DNA of 32,782 bases. Origin: an uncultured Pedobacter sp. (GTDB taxonomy: Bacteria > Bacteroidota > Bacteroidia > Sphingobacteriales > Sphingobacteriaceae). The translations under genes were made by a program, and so were the position numbers. Numbering within the stretch: position 1 is the stretch's first letter; each line of letters opens with the position of its first letter. Of the stretch, positions 17,844-24,935 are shown piece by piece. The notes beneath the pieces were generated by a model that was not told the origin of the DNA, made no database searches, and saw nothing but the letters and a program-made list of their open reading frames with translations. Location: positions 1 to 32,782 of the forward strand of contig CALLKE010000258.1 in the NCBI GenBank assembly GCA_938008555.1. Reading direction: 5' to 3'.

Positions 17844-18641
17844 ATGGCAATAATCACTTTAACTACCGATCTCGGGCACAAGGATTTTTATCAAGCGGTG
17901 CTTAAGGGTAGTATTCTGAGTCAGTTTCCGAGTGCAAATATTGTCGATATCACACACGATATCCCCGCCTTTAATATTCTACAGGCTGCCTTTGTATTAA
18001 AAAATGCTTTTCATTATTTTCCTAAATCGACCGTTCACCTCATAGGTATTGATTCTGTGTTTAATGAAAATGCCAGATACTTGGCTTTAAGCTATAGTGG
18101 TCATTATTTTGTTGGTTCCGATAATGGTCTATTTTCTTTGTTATTTGATGAAAGTCCTTCAGAAGTAGTTGAGCTAACCATTCTACAAGATCTTAAATTA
18201 CTCCACTTTCCACTCTCAGATATTCTCGCCAAGGCAGCTGCTCATCTTGCTAAAGGAGGAATATTAGCCGAAATCGGGATGCCCGTACAAACCGTAAAAG
18301 AGAAGATTAGCTTGAGCCCTGTCATCGAACAAAATATGATTAGAGGAAGCGTAATTTATATAGATTCTTTCCAAAACGTGATTACAAATATTAACAAGCA
18401 TGTTTTTACTGAGGTTCAGCGCAAACGCGATTTCACTTTATTTTTCAGAAGAAACGAATCGATATCAGAGTTAAGCTGGCATTACAACGAGGTACCTGAA
18501 GGAGAAAAACTATGCTTATTTGGAATTAGCAATCATCTTGAGATAGCAATTAACAAGGGTAATGCAAGTGGCTTGTTAGGTCTTAAATTAGGCGATATTG
18601 TTCGTATTGAATTTCACACATCCTCCTTCACACAAAACTAA
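17844..18641 (+). CDS. S-adenosyl-L-methionine hydrolase (adenosine-forming), DUF62 family
   Basis: This 265-residue DUF62-family protein is related to fluorinase/chlorinase. Characterised stand-alone bacterial members use water to split SAM into adenosine and methionine. Family motifs are TLTTDLGHKDFY (6-17), VDITHDIPAFNI (the ITH segment, about 35-46), and GHYFVGSDNGLFSLL (about 88-102, with the conserved PDNG/SDNG loop). A second domain begins near 170 with GSVIYIDSFQNVITNI, containing the conserved D-x-F-G/Q-N-x-x-T/I-N pattern. Calling it a halogenase would be unjustified because no chloride-loop insertion is evident. It is divergent from phoH and convergent with yajC across a strong shared terminator. 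Confidence 0.92.
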   Translation: MAIITLTTDLGHKDFYQAVLKGSILSQFPSANIVDITHDIPAFNILQAAFVLKNAFHYFPKSTVHLIGIDSVFNENARYLALSYSGHYFVGSDNGLFSLLFDESPSEVVELTILQDLKLLHFPLSDILAKAAAHLAKGGILAEIGMPVQTVKEKISLSPVIEQNMIRGSVIYIDSFQNVITNINKHVFTEVQRKRDFTLFFRRNESISELSWHYNEVPEGEKLCLFGISNHLEIAINKGNASGLLGLKLGDIVRIEFHTSSFTQN

Positions 18642-18653
18642 AATCGGATTACA

Positions 18654-18696
18654 AAAAAATGCCACCTCTGATATATATCAGAGGTGGCATTTTTTT
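18654..18696. terminator. Strong bidirectional intrinsic terminator
   Basis: A fully palindromic 28-base core (18661-18688, starting GCCACCTCTG and ending CAGAGGTGGC) is flanked by A-runs on the left and a T7 run on the right, so it terminates both the DUF62 gene and the convergent yajC gene. Confidence 0.92.
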
Positions 18697-18714
18697 AATT
18701 ACTGTTTCTAGTAA

Positions 18715-19032
18715 TTAAGCTTTGTTTAAAGCTTTAGAAGCATCTAGTGAAATCGCTGATTTATCAAAACGAATTTTTGCTCCACTTTCAACCTCAATTA
18801 AGAAAGAAGTATCGTTTAGGTCAACTATTCTGCCGTGTATACCCGAAGTTGTAATTACACGATCGTTCTTCTTCAATTCCTCCACATACTTTTTATGATC
18901 TTTCGCTTTTTTCATTTGTGGGCGAATCATAAAAAAATAAAACACAACAATAATGAGCACAATAGGCAAAAATTGACCTAATTGTCCCAAACCTGATCCT
19001 GATGAAACTTGTAATAATGTAGCTGTTGACAT
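18715..19032 (-). CDS. yajC: Preprotein translocase subunit YajC
   Basis: YajC is the small membrane protein that associates with SecDF-YidC of the Sec translocon. The 105 residues have one N-terminal TM segment (about 22-40, FLPIVLIIVVFYFFMIRPQ). The family hallmark FYFFMIRPQMKKAKDHKKY follows, then the KNDRVITTSGIHGRI soluble domain and a VESGAKIRFDKSAI strand near the C-terminus. The ATG at 19032 gives the usual length. It lies 86 bases downstream of nusB on the same strand; the gap carries a hairpin, so co-transcription is uncertain. Confidence 0.96.
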   Translation of the reverse strand: MSTATLLQVSSGSGLGQLGQFLPIVLIIVVFYFFMIRPQMKKAKDHKKYVEELKKNDRVITTSGIHGRIVDLNDTSFLIEVESGAKIRFDKSAISLDASKALNKA

Positions 19033-19071
19033 ATAAATTTATTTTTTATAAAAATGATTTGATTTTATTCG

Positions 19072-19103
19072 AGGGCATCACATTCACAGCTGCTTATTGC
19101 CCT
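19072..19103 (-). terminator. Weak hairpin between nusB and yajC
   Basis: AGGGCA (19072-19077) pairs with TGCCCT (19098-19103), a 6-bp stem with a 20-nt loop. No T-run directly follows on the minus strand, so it is more likely an attenuator or chance pairing than a full stop. Confidence 0.25.
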
Positions 19104-19118
19104 GAGTTCCCACATCTT

Positions 19119-20066
19119 TTATTCCCTTAGCCCTCGATCTTGCTTTCGCACTTTTCCGTCTTTTTGGAGGTCGGACAAAATTTTGTCTAAAATACCGTTT
19201 ATAAACGAATTACTCTTGGGAGTGCTAAATTCCTTTGATATTTCAATATATTCATTAATGGTTACCTTAACGGGAATATGTGGAAAATGTAATATTTCAG
19301 TAATAGCCATGCGCATGAGCAAAATATCAATCATAGCAATTCGATCTGTTTCCCAGTTAGTTGTTTTTTGTGCGATTAGTTTTTGATACTCCTCTTTAAA
19401 AGCAATTGTTTTTAAAAATAGATTGATAATAAATGGCCTATCCTCATCCCAATTTGGACAGATAGATGCTAATTTATTATCTGCTGGATTTTCGCTTGAG
19501 AAATTTTTGAATGTTTTTGCAATTAAAGCCTTCAATACATCTTTATCAACTGGCCAATTGATAAATTTTTCCTCAAAGACTTGTACAGTGCCGGGTGATT
19601 TTAGAATTATTTTCTTGAAGATATGTTTAATGATGTCTTTATCTGATTGGATTGAATGACTTTCTAAGTCAAGATAAGCTGCATACTCCTCTGTATTTTT
19701 CAGCGCGTCAAAAGCAGATTTACTTATCTCAGGGTCAAAGTCCCACGATATTTTATACTTCTTAACAGCAGTAATATATTCTGGATTTTGTTTTAACGAT
19801 ACTATAAAACGGTTCTCTTGTAATTTTGTGTTCACAGACAGGTCTTCCGGTGTAGGCAAATATTTATTTGCTCGCTCTTCAGCATCTAAGATAGTTTGAT
19901 CAGCTATTTCTACTAACAAAGACAAGAGCCAGATATATAGCTCGTAAACTTTTTCTACACTACCTAACAATGCTTTTTCAAAAGGTTTAAAATCTTTTAC
20001 TTCGGATTGATAATAGGAATATAAAGTTTGTAGAACCTTTACCCTGAGATGCCTTCTATTTAACAT
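19119..20066 (-). CDS. nusB: Transcription antitermination factor NusB (long Bacteroidetes form)
   Basis: NusB binds boxA RNA with NusE/S10 during rRNA antitermination. This copy is about 315 residues, roughly twice the E. coli protein, as is normal in Bacteroidetes. The N-terminus MLNRRHLRVKVLQTLYSYYQ matches the family start. The extra middle helical region has no named function. The C-terminal NusB core (about 225-305) shows WETDRIAMIDILLMRMAITEILHFP, IPVKVTINEYIEISKEFSTPKSNSFINGILDKI. The ATG at 20066 is preferred over one four codons upstream (20078) because homologues begin at MLNRR. A perfect -7 element lies about 60 bases upstream. Confidence 0.94.
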   Translation of the reverse strand: MLNRRHLRVKVLQTLYSYYQSEVKDFKPFEKALLGSVEKVYELYIWLLSLLVEIADQTILDAEERANKYLPTPEDLSVNTKLQENRFIVSLKQNPEYITAVKKYKISWDFDPEISKSAFDALKNTEEYAAYLDLESHSIQSDKDIIKHIFKKIILKSPGTVQVFEEKFINWPVDKDVLKALIAKTFKNFSSENPADNKLASICPNWDEDRPFIINLFLKTIAFKEEYQKLIAQKTTNWETDRIAMIDILLMRMAITEILHFPHIPVKVTINEYIEISKEFSTPKSNSFINGILDKILSDLQKDGKVRKQDRGLRE

Positions 20067-20127
20067 GTATAAGAACAATTTTTAGTGATCGACACTTGAG
20101 ATATGTCATTTTTATTACAAGAAGGCG

Positions 20128-20135
20128 CAAAGGTA
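20128..20135 (-). promoter_or_regulatory. -7 promoter element for nusB
   Basis: The minus strand reads TACCTTTG, a perfect TAnnTTTG match, in the 111-base gap between the leucine dehydrogenase stop and nusB. The predicted start is near 20121, giving a leader of about 55 bases. Confidence 0.62.
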
Positions 20136-20177
20136 GTTTATTATTATTGATATCCGGCTATATAAACCCTCAATATT

Positions 20178-21266
20178 TTAATCATTTGTTTTTATCCTTC
20201 TAATATCAGCTATGCGTTTTTCGACAATTCGATTCGCAGCCACATGTGTAGGAATATTTTCGGCTTTCGATTTTTTCAATATATCACGGGTCACTTCGTA
20301 GATATTTTCCGCCAATTGTATCGTACGCTCCTTACTGTATCCAGCAATTTCAGAGTAACAATTGATCAATCCTCCTGCATTAATTAAATAATCAGGGGCA
20401 TATAAAATGTTTTTCTCCAACAATATTTTTCCATGCTCTTCCTCATCCGCTAATTGATTATTAGCAGCTCCGGCAATAATTGCACACTTTAACTTGTTGA
20501 TCGTTAAAGTATTAATGGTTGCTCCTAATGCACAGGGAGCATATACATCTACATCCAAATCATAGATATCTGCATTAGATACCATTTCTGCCTTATATTT
20601 TTTAGCAATTGGAATCAATCGATCCTCATTGATATCACTTACATACACCTTAACATTTTCTTTTCGAAGCAAACGTACCAAGCACTCTCCTACTTGTCCA
20701 ACTCCTTGCACAACAACTGATTTTCCAGCTAGCGTATCATTCCCAAACAACTCTTTAGCACAAGCTCTAATTCCAAAATAAACCCCTATCGCGGTGATAG
20801 GAGCAGGATTTCCACTTCCCCCTATTTCTGCTGGAACCCCAGTCACGTGCTCGGTTTCCATGCGGATATATTCCATATCCTTTTGATTGGTACCCACATC
20901 GGTGGCCGTAATAAATAAGCCATTCAAATTCTTGATGAAACGACCGTAGCGTCGCATTAAAGCCTCTGTCTTGTGCGTGCGACTATCTCCAATAATAACA
21001 GCTTTCCCTCCACCTAAATTCAGACCCGTAATAGCTGCCTTATAAGTCATGCCTCTAGAAAGGCGTAAAACATCTCTCAACGCATCTCCCTCCGTCTTAT
21101 AGGTCATCATCCTAGTCCCTCCTAAAGCTGGCCCTAAAGTGGTATCATGAACAGCAATAATGGCTTTCAGCCCGGTATCTTCATCACAACAAAAAAACAC
21201 ACTTTGGTGTCCCAGACTGCCTAATTGATCAAAAACAGTATGATCTACTTTGATTGACGACATCAT
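20178..21266 (-). CDS. Leucine dehydrogenase-type Glu/Leu/Phe/Val dehydrogenase
   Basis: An NAD-dependent amino acid dehydrogenase of 362 residues that reversibly deaminates leucine, valine and isoleucine to their 2-oxo acids, the substrates of a branched-chain 2-oxoacid dehydrogenase such as the one whose E2 lies at 6925-8268. The dimerisation/substrate domain carries LGPALGGTRM (44-53), RGMTYKAAITGLNLGGGKAV (71-90) with catalytic and binding lysines K76 and K88. The Rossmann domain carries VVVQGVGQVGE (G-x-G-x-x-G). ILYAPDYLINAGGLINCY (about 310-327) is typical of leucine dehydrogenase rather than glutamate dehydrogenase. Two adjacent ATGs (21266 and 21263) are possible starts. Exact substrate preference is inferred. 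Confidence 0.92.
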   Translation of the reverse strand: MMSSIKVDHTVFDQLGSLGHQSVFFCCDEDTGLKAIIAVHDTTLGPALGGTRMMTYKTEGDALRDVLRLSRGMTYKAAITGLNLGGGKAVIIGDSRTHKTEALMRRYGRFIKNLNGLFITATDVGTNQKDMEYIRMETEHVTGVPAEIGGSGNPAPITAIGVYFGIRACAKELFGNDTLAGKSVVVQGVGQVGECLVRLLRKENVKVYVSDINEDRLIPIAKKYKAEMVSNADIYDLDVDVYAPCALGATINTLTINKLKCAIIAGAANNQLADEEEHGKILLEKNILYAPDYLINAGGLINCYSEIAGYSKERTIQLAENIYEVTRDILKKSKAENIPTHVAANRIVEKRIADIRRIKTND

Positions 21267-21385
21267 AAGAGCCAGATTTTGAAAAAATGAATCGATAACG
21301 TACTAAAACCATATTTAGTATATCCAATAAAACCAAATCTAATAAATAATTTGCCTAACGAATTATTTATTTTACTGTTTTTTTG

Positions 21386-21393
21386 TAGTTTCG
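21386..21393 (+). promoter_or_regulatory. Putative -7 promoter element for the 3-hydroxyacyl-CoA dehydrogenase gene
   Basis: TAGTTTCG matches TAnnTTTG at all but one fixed position, 31 bases before the ATG at 21425. The predicted start is near 21400. It also shows that the TTG at 21407 would leave almost no leader, favouring the ATG. Confidence 0.42.
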
Positions 21394-21424
21394 GCATCTC
21401 ATTGTTTTGCCTACAACAAACTTC

Positions 21425-22315
21425 ATGAAAAATATTGCAGTCATTGGTTCGGGTACTATGGGTAATGGGATTACTCATACTTTTGCACAGTTTGGCTATC
21501 TAGTCAAAATGATTGATATTTCTGAAATAGCTCTTCAAAAAGGATTATCAACTATTTCTAAAAACTTGGATAAGCAGATTACAAAAGGGATCATTACAGC
21601 ACAAGATAAAATCAACATAATCAATAACATCACCACACATACTGATCTCAAATCAGGTGTCGAACAGGTCGATTTGGTTGTTGAGGCTGCAACTGAGAAT
21701 GTGGATCTCAAACTCAAAATATTCAAAGAGTTGGATCAATTTTGTAAACCAGAAGCTATTTTAGCGTCCAATACTTCATCCATATCAATTACAAAGATTG
21801 CTTCTGCAACCAATCGTGCCAATAAAGTGATTGGAATGCATTTCATGAATCCTGTGCCTGTAATGAAATTGGTAGAAGTGATCCGTGGATATGCTACCTC
21901 CGACGAGGTGACATCAAGTGTCATGAGCTTAACAAAAAAGCTCAACAAAGTCCCAGTTGAAGTGCATGACTATCCTGGTTTTGTAGCAAACCGCATTTTG
22001 ATGCCGATGATTAATGAGGCTATTTATTGCTTACATGAAGCAGTAACAGGCGTTGAGGAAATTGATACCGTCATGAAGTTAGGCATGGCCCATCCAATGG
22101 GACCACTTGAACTTGCTGATTTTATTGGCTTAGATGTTTGTTTGGCAATATTGAACGTTCTTTATGAAGGTTTTGGAAATCCGAAGTATGCCCCTTGTCC
22201 ACTTTTAGTGAATATGGTAGCCGCAGGGAATAAAGGAGTTAAATCAGGAAGTGGATTTTATGAGTATAGTTCGGGGGTGAAGGAAGTGAAGGGGAAATTA
22301 ATAAGGAATGAGTGA
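21425..22315 (+). CDS. 3-hydroxybutyryl-CoA / 3-hydroxyacyl-CoA dehydrogenase
   Basis: A stand-alone, short 3-hydroxyacyl-CoA dehydrogenase (296 aa) that interconverts 3-hydroxyacyl-CoA and acetoacetyl-CoA-type products with NAD(P). It has the Rossmann loop IAVIGSGTMGNGI at 4-16 and the family signature GMHFMNPVPVMKLVEVIRG with the catalytic His. The C-terminal dimerisation domain runs from DYPGFVANRILMPMINEAIYCL to GAHP-like GMAHPMGPLELADFIGLD and the terminal KSGSGFYEY. The ATG at 21425 aligns with the family N-terminus; the upstream TTG at 21407 does not. Divergent from leucine dehydrogenase. It is the last conserved housekeeping gene before the accessory region. Confidence 0.93.
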   Translation: MKNIAVIGSGTMGNGITHTFAQFGYLVKMIDISEIALQKGLSTISKNLDKQITKGIITAQDKINIINNITTHTDLKSGVEQVDLVVEAATENVDLKLKIFKELDQFCKPEAILASNTSSISITKIASATNRANKVIGMHFMNPVPVMKLVEVIRGYATSDEVTSSVMSLTKKLNKVPVEVHDYPGFVANRILMPMINEAIYCLHEAVTGVEEIDTVMKLGMAHPMGPLELADFIGLDVCLAILNVLYEGFGNPKYAPCPLLVNMVAAGNKGVKSGSGFYEYSSGVKEVKGKLIRNE

Positions 22316-22446
22316 ACATTTTTAGACAACAACGCATAATCAATTTTTATAAACACTTAAATAGTTATGACTATTATCGACTTAAAATAATTTGGCTGAA
22401 TGTCTGTCTATTTTAGAAAATATTAACTTGAGGTTAAATTTGAATC

Positions 22447-23283
22447 ATGCAAAATAGCTTGAGCTACCAGTCCTATCTTAAAAGCCCCTACCAAAGTACC
22501 AAACACAGCACTTATTTTGCAGTGTATGATGAGTTGTTTTCCCGCTACCGGGACAAAGAAATTACCTTTGTCGAAATTGGTGTCTTAGGTGGGGATCTCT
22601 TTTCATGTGGCGTGATTTCTTCGGACCAAAAGCCAAAATTATAGGCATTGACTTAAATCCAAATGCAAAAAAATGGGAGCATCATGGTTTCGAGATTTTT
22701 ATTGGCAGCCAAAGTGATAAAAATTTCTGGCAAGAATTTATCAAGAGTATCGGTCAGATTGATGTAGTTTTAGACGACTGTGGACACACTTATATACAAC
22801 AGATTATCACGACCGAAATGCTGCTTGGTTGTATCAAAGATGGAGGGATGCTCGTCGTTGAAGACAACACATACGTCATATATGGATGGATTCGGCTCTA
22901 AACGCTATTCATTCATTGAGTATATCAAAAAGTTTATGGATAAAATTAATCATAGATTCAGTTTACTTAATTCAAGTCGTTCAGACAATCGAGTATGGTC
23001 CATTCAATCTTTTGATTCGATTGTGGCATTCCATATAAATCACCAAGCGACAAATTTGTTATCCAAACCCACCAACAATAATGGAGTTAATGACGCCACC
23101 AAAGATTTTCGCCACTCTAATAATAAGCTCATGAACTCAATTTCATTTATGAAATTCAGATTTATTAAGCACATTCCAGGAGCCCAACTGTTAGCAGAAA
23201 AAGTAAGGACTTTTATAAGTAATCGAACAGATTCAAATATCTCAGTCAAAATTTTTTTTTTAACTCTAACTTATATGCTCTAA
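22447..23283 (+). pseudogene. Frameshifted CmcI-like class I SAM methyltransferase
   Basis: Three reading frames join into one about 275-residue methyltransferase. Segment 1 (22447-22594) ends in TFVEIGVLGG, the SAM-binding motif I. Segment 2 (about 22595-22866) carries KIIGIDLNPNAKKW and DVVLDDCGH. Segment 3 (about 22867-23283) carries HTSYMDGFGSKRYSFIEYIK and a Lys/Asn-rich C-terminus. The first break is one G missing from the GGTGGGG run at 22588-22594 (restoring it gives GGGSLFMW). The second is one extra A at 22866-22867 (removing it gives VVEDTHTSY). The two shifts cancel. CmcI-like and rhamnosyl O-methyltransferases share this layout. A ten-T run at 23252-23261 near the end may be a third error site. 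A perfect TAAATTTG at 22435-22442 is too close to the ATG to be its promoter. Confidence 0.82.
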
Positions 23284-23305
23284 TACCAACTTCGATCATC
23301 ACCTA

Positions 23306-23417
23306 TTAAAGAGTTTGATATTTAAGAATTGCTAGTTCGCGATAAATGAAAGAGTAAGCAATAGGAATCAGAATTTTTGTAAGGACGAAACCTGCCCCTA
23401 GTACTAGAGGATTTTTT
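23306..23417 (-). pseudogene. Possible C-terminal remnant of a membrane protein
   Basis: On the minus strand the frame ending with the stop at 23306 encodes about 36 residues: a hydrophobic helix (PLVLGAGFVLTKILIPIAY) followed by a basic tail ending LKYQTL. That is how many membrane acyltransferases and transporters of glycan clusters end. The frame continues into the IS-derived element at 23418, where the sequence stops looking like a protein. This fits a gene truncated by that insertion, but the piece is short and no family can be named. Confidence 0.22.
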
Positions 23418-23458
23418 GGTAGTGTTTCACAAAAGTAGATGGAGAATTTTAAAAAGAA

Positions 23459-23520
23459 GACAATGAGGGAGGAATAGTTTTGTTTTGTGAATACCATAAA
23501 ACTAAACTGCCCTCATTGTC
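23459..23520 (+). repeat. Subterminal hairpin of the short IS copy
   Basis: GACAATGAGGG (23459-23469) pairs perfectly with CCCTCATTGTC (23510-23520). Further in, AGTTTT (23476-23481) pairs with AAAACT (23498-23503). The structure surrounds the GTG start of the truncated transposase frame. The equivalent hairpin in the copy at 32505-32553 has changed bases on both arms with pairing kept. Confidence 0.7.
23475..23482 (+). promoter_or_regulatory. -7 promoter element inside the short IS copy
   Basis: TAGTTTTG is a perfect TAnnTTTG match pointing toward the glycan cluster. It overlaps the inner 5' arm of the hairpin; the predicted start, near 23489, lies in the loop. It may be the transposase promoter and could now drive the gene at 23644. 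No clear -33 element was found. Confidence 0.45.
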
Positions 23521-23639
23521 AAAGCACAATAGTGGTAAAAAATGGGCTACGAAGAAACAAAAAACAGATTTACAAGTGTAAAACTATCCACTATTTAGAC
23601 ACACTATCAGAAATAAGTCTAAACAACTTAAATTATTAA
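23487..23639 (+). pseudogene. Truncated IS1-family transposase (InsA-like zinc ribbon)
   Basis: A GTG at 23487 opens a 50-codon frame with the N-terminal zinc ribbon of IS1-type InsA: LNCPHCQS, then VVKNGLRRNKKQIYKC. It breaks off before the second half of the second Cys pair, where the deletion junction joins it to the right terminal repeat, and reads on to a TAA at 23637. The helix-turn-helix and the DDE part are absent, so it cannot transpose alone. A stable product could at most bind the element's ends; that is speculation. Confidence 0.65.
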
Positions 23640-23643
23640 AAAT

Positions 23644-24933
23644 ATGATTAACAAAATTTTTTATCGTAGAGTAAAAAGTATCTTCTCTATGCTGCCGTCT
23701 TATACGCTCTACAGAATAAGAGTTTTTGTAGTAGATACGCTTTTTTATTTTTTCCAACGAAAAATAAATCCAGAAACAATCAAAAATCACGATACATTAT
23801 TAAACTGGGCAAAAGACAATTACCGTGGTAAAATTCACAATGAAGCTCTATCCGAAAATATTGATATTATAAATTTAAAGCATAAGTATCTAAATTACTT
23901 CCAACACAAGAAATTAGTTTTTTTTATCCAGCTTCCAGCTTCCGCTGAATCGCCTGGAAATTCTTCTCTTTTTGGTAATCTTATTGAAACAATTCAATAC
24001 ATGGGTATTCAAGTATTTCCATTTAGAAAGTTTAAAGATTTGGAAAACTTATTCGCACATCAAGTTCCAAATCTTATATTGGCAGATGACTATACCATGT
24101 ACATGAAAGATTGGGACTGGGAAAAACTTCGTAATCTGAGAAAAATGCATGCATTTTCTATTGGATTGACAGCTACTGGAAGCTCTAACATAAATACACC
24201 ATTACGCGTAAGACTTTTATTAGCGAAAAAAAGTGGAGTCGATTTTTATTACTCCTTTCGAAAGCAGGCATATCTAAACTATCATGAAGATTATAAATTA
24301 TACCATGACTTCAACTACCCGATCGTTTCTGTACCTTTCGGAGCCAATATATTAAAATTCAAACCCATTAAATCAAATCTAGAAAAAGACTTAGATTATA
24401 TTTTCATAGGTTCATGCAATGAAGCAGAGTATATTAAACACTTTTCAGATATTTTTAAAAATTATTACGGATTTATTGGTGGCCCTAGATGGGCCCACTC
24501 TGAATGGATAGACAGCCGTTTACATTCTTGGCTATATGCAAGAGCTAAAGTAGGCTTAAATATACACGGACCTGGTGGGCAAAAGCAATGGAACTTTGAA
24601 GTAAATGAGAGGACTTATAACTTAGCAGCAGTTGGCATTCCACAAATTGTTGATAATCCTCCTTTTCTTCATTCTATCTTTGGACCTGATGAAATTTTCG
24701 TTGCTGGCAGCCCTCGAGAATATAATTCTCTTTTTGGCTACATACTAAAGAATCCAAACATAGCTTCTGATTATGCTAATAAGGCCCAAAAAAGTGTCCT
24801 ATTAAGCCACACTACGTTTCACAGAATTGAAAATTTCATAAATGAAATTTCAGAATTACTTGAGTCCAGTAACGTAGCTTTTTCTAGTACTCCCCAGAAA
24901 TTAGACAGTGAGTTAATCAAAGTAAGAGGATAG
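23644..24933 (+). CDS. CgeB-like glycosyltransferase
   Basis: A 429-residue protein with a GT-B-type C-terminal half matching the Glyco_trans_1/CgeB-like group. LDYIFIGSCNEAEYIKHF (about 257-274) opens the C-terminal domain. VGLNIHGPGGQKQWNFEVNERTYNLAAVGIPQIVDNPPFLHSIFGPDEIFVAG (about 303-355) is the donor-binding segment with its conserved Glu and R-x-Y/F-E/N-x-x-A-x-G pattern. The N-terminal half has no clear motif. It is probably a cytoplasmic GT that adds a sugar to a lipid-linked glycan; donor and acceptor are unknown. First gene of the glycan run, 35 bases after the short IS element. The next gene starts two bases after its stop, implying translational coupling. Confidence 0.78.
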   Translation: MINKIFYRRVKSIFSMLPSYTLYRIRVFVVDTLFYFFQRKINPETIKNHDTLLNWAKDNYRGKIHNEALSENIDIINLKHKYLNYFQHKKLVFFIQLPASAESPGNSSLFGNLIETIQYMGIQVFPFRKFKDLENLFAHQVPNLILADDYTMYMKDWDWEKLRNLRKMHAFSIGLTATGSSNINTPLRVRLLLAKKSGVDFYYSFRKQAYLNYHEDYKLYHDFNYPIVSVPFGANILKFKPIKSNLEKDLDYIFIGSCNEAEYIKHFSDIFKNYYGFIGGPRWAHSEWIDSRLHSWLYARAKVGLNIHGPGGQKQWNFEVNERTYNLAAVGIPQIVDNPPFLHSIFGPDEIFVAGSPREYNSLFGYILKNPNIASDYANKAQKSVLLSHTTFHRIENFINEISELLESSNVAFSSTPQKLDSELIKVRG

Positions 24934-24935
24934 AT

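Larger units (their letters stand above)
23418..23608 (+). mobile_element. Internally deleted IS1-family element (MITE-like)
   Basis: The 191-bp element starts GGTAGTGTTTCAC and ends with the near-inverted ACACACTATC. The terminal 21 bases match as inverted repeats at 15 positions. The right end matches the left end of the copy at 32465 at 18 of 21. The left 165 or so bases are clearly homologous to that copy: the same subterminal hairpin and the same zinc-ribbon coding start. At about 23583 the sequence jumps straight to the right terminal repeat, so nearly all the transposase gene is missing. No matching 8-9-bp target duplication was found. It lies 35 bases before the first glycan-cluster gene. 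Confidence 0.75.

Noticed and set aside
17844..18641. DUF62 protein as a fluorinase or chlorinase (halogenated natural-product gene)
   Set aside because: No biosynthetic neighbours and no visible halide-loop insertion; the common SAM hydrolase activity is the better call.
22435..22442. Perfect TAAATTTG as promoter of the CmcI-like gene
   Set aside because: It ends four bases before the ATG, so the transcription start would fall inside the coding region.
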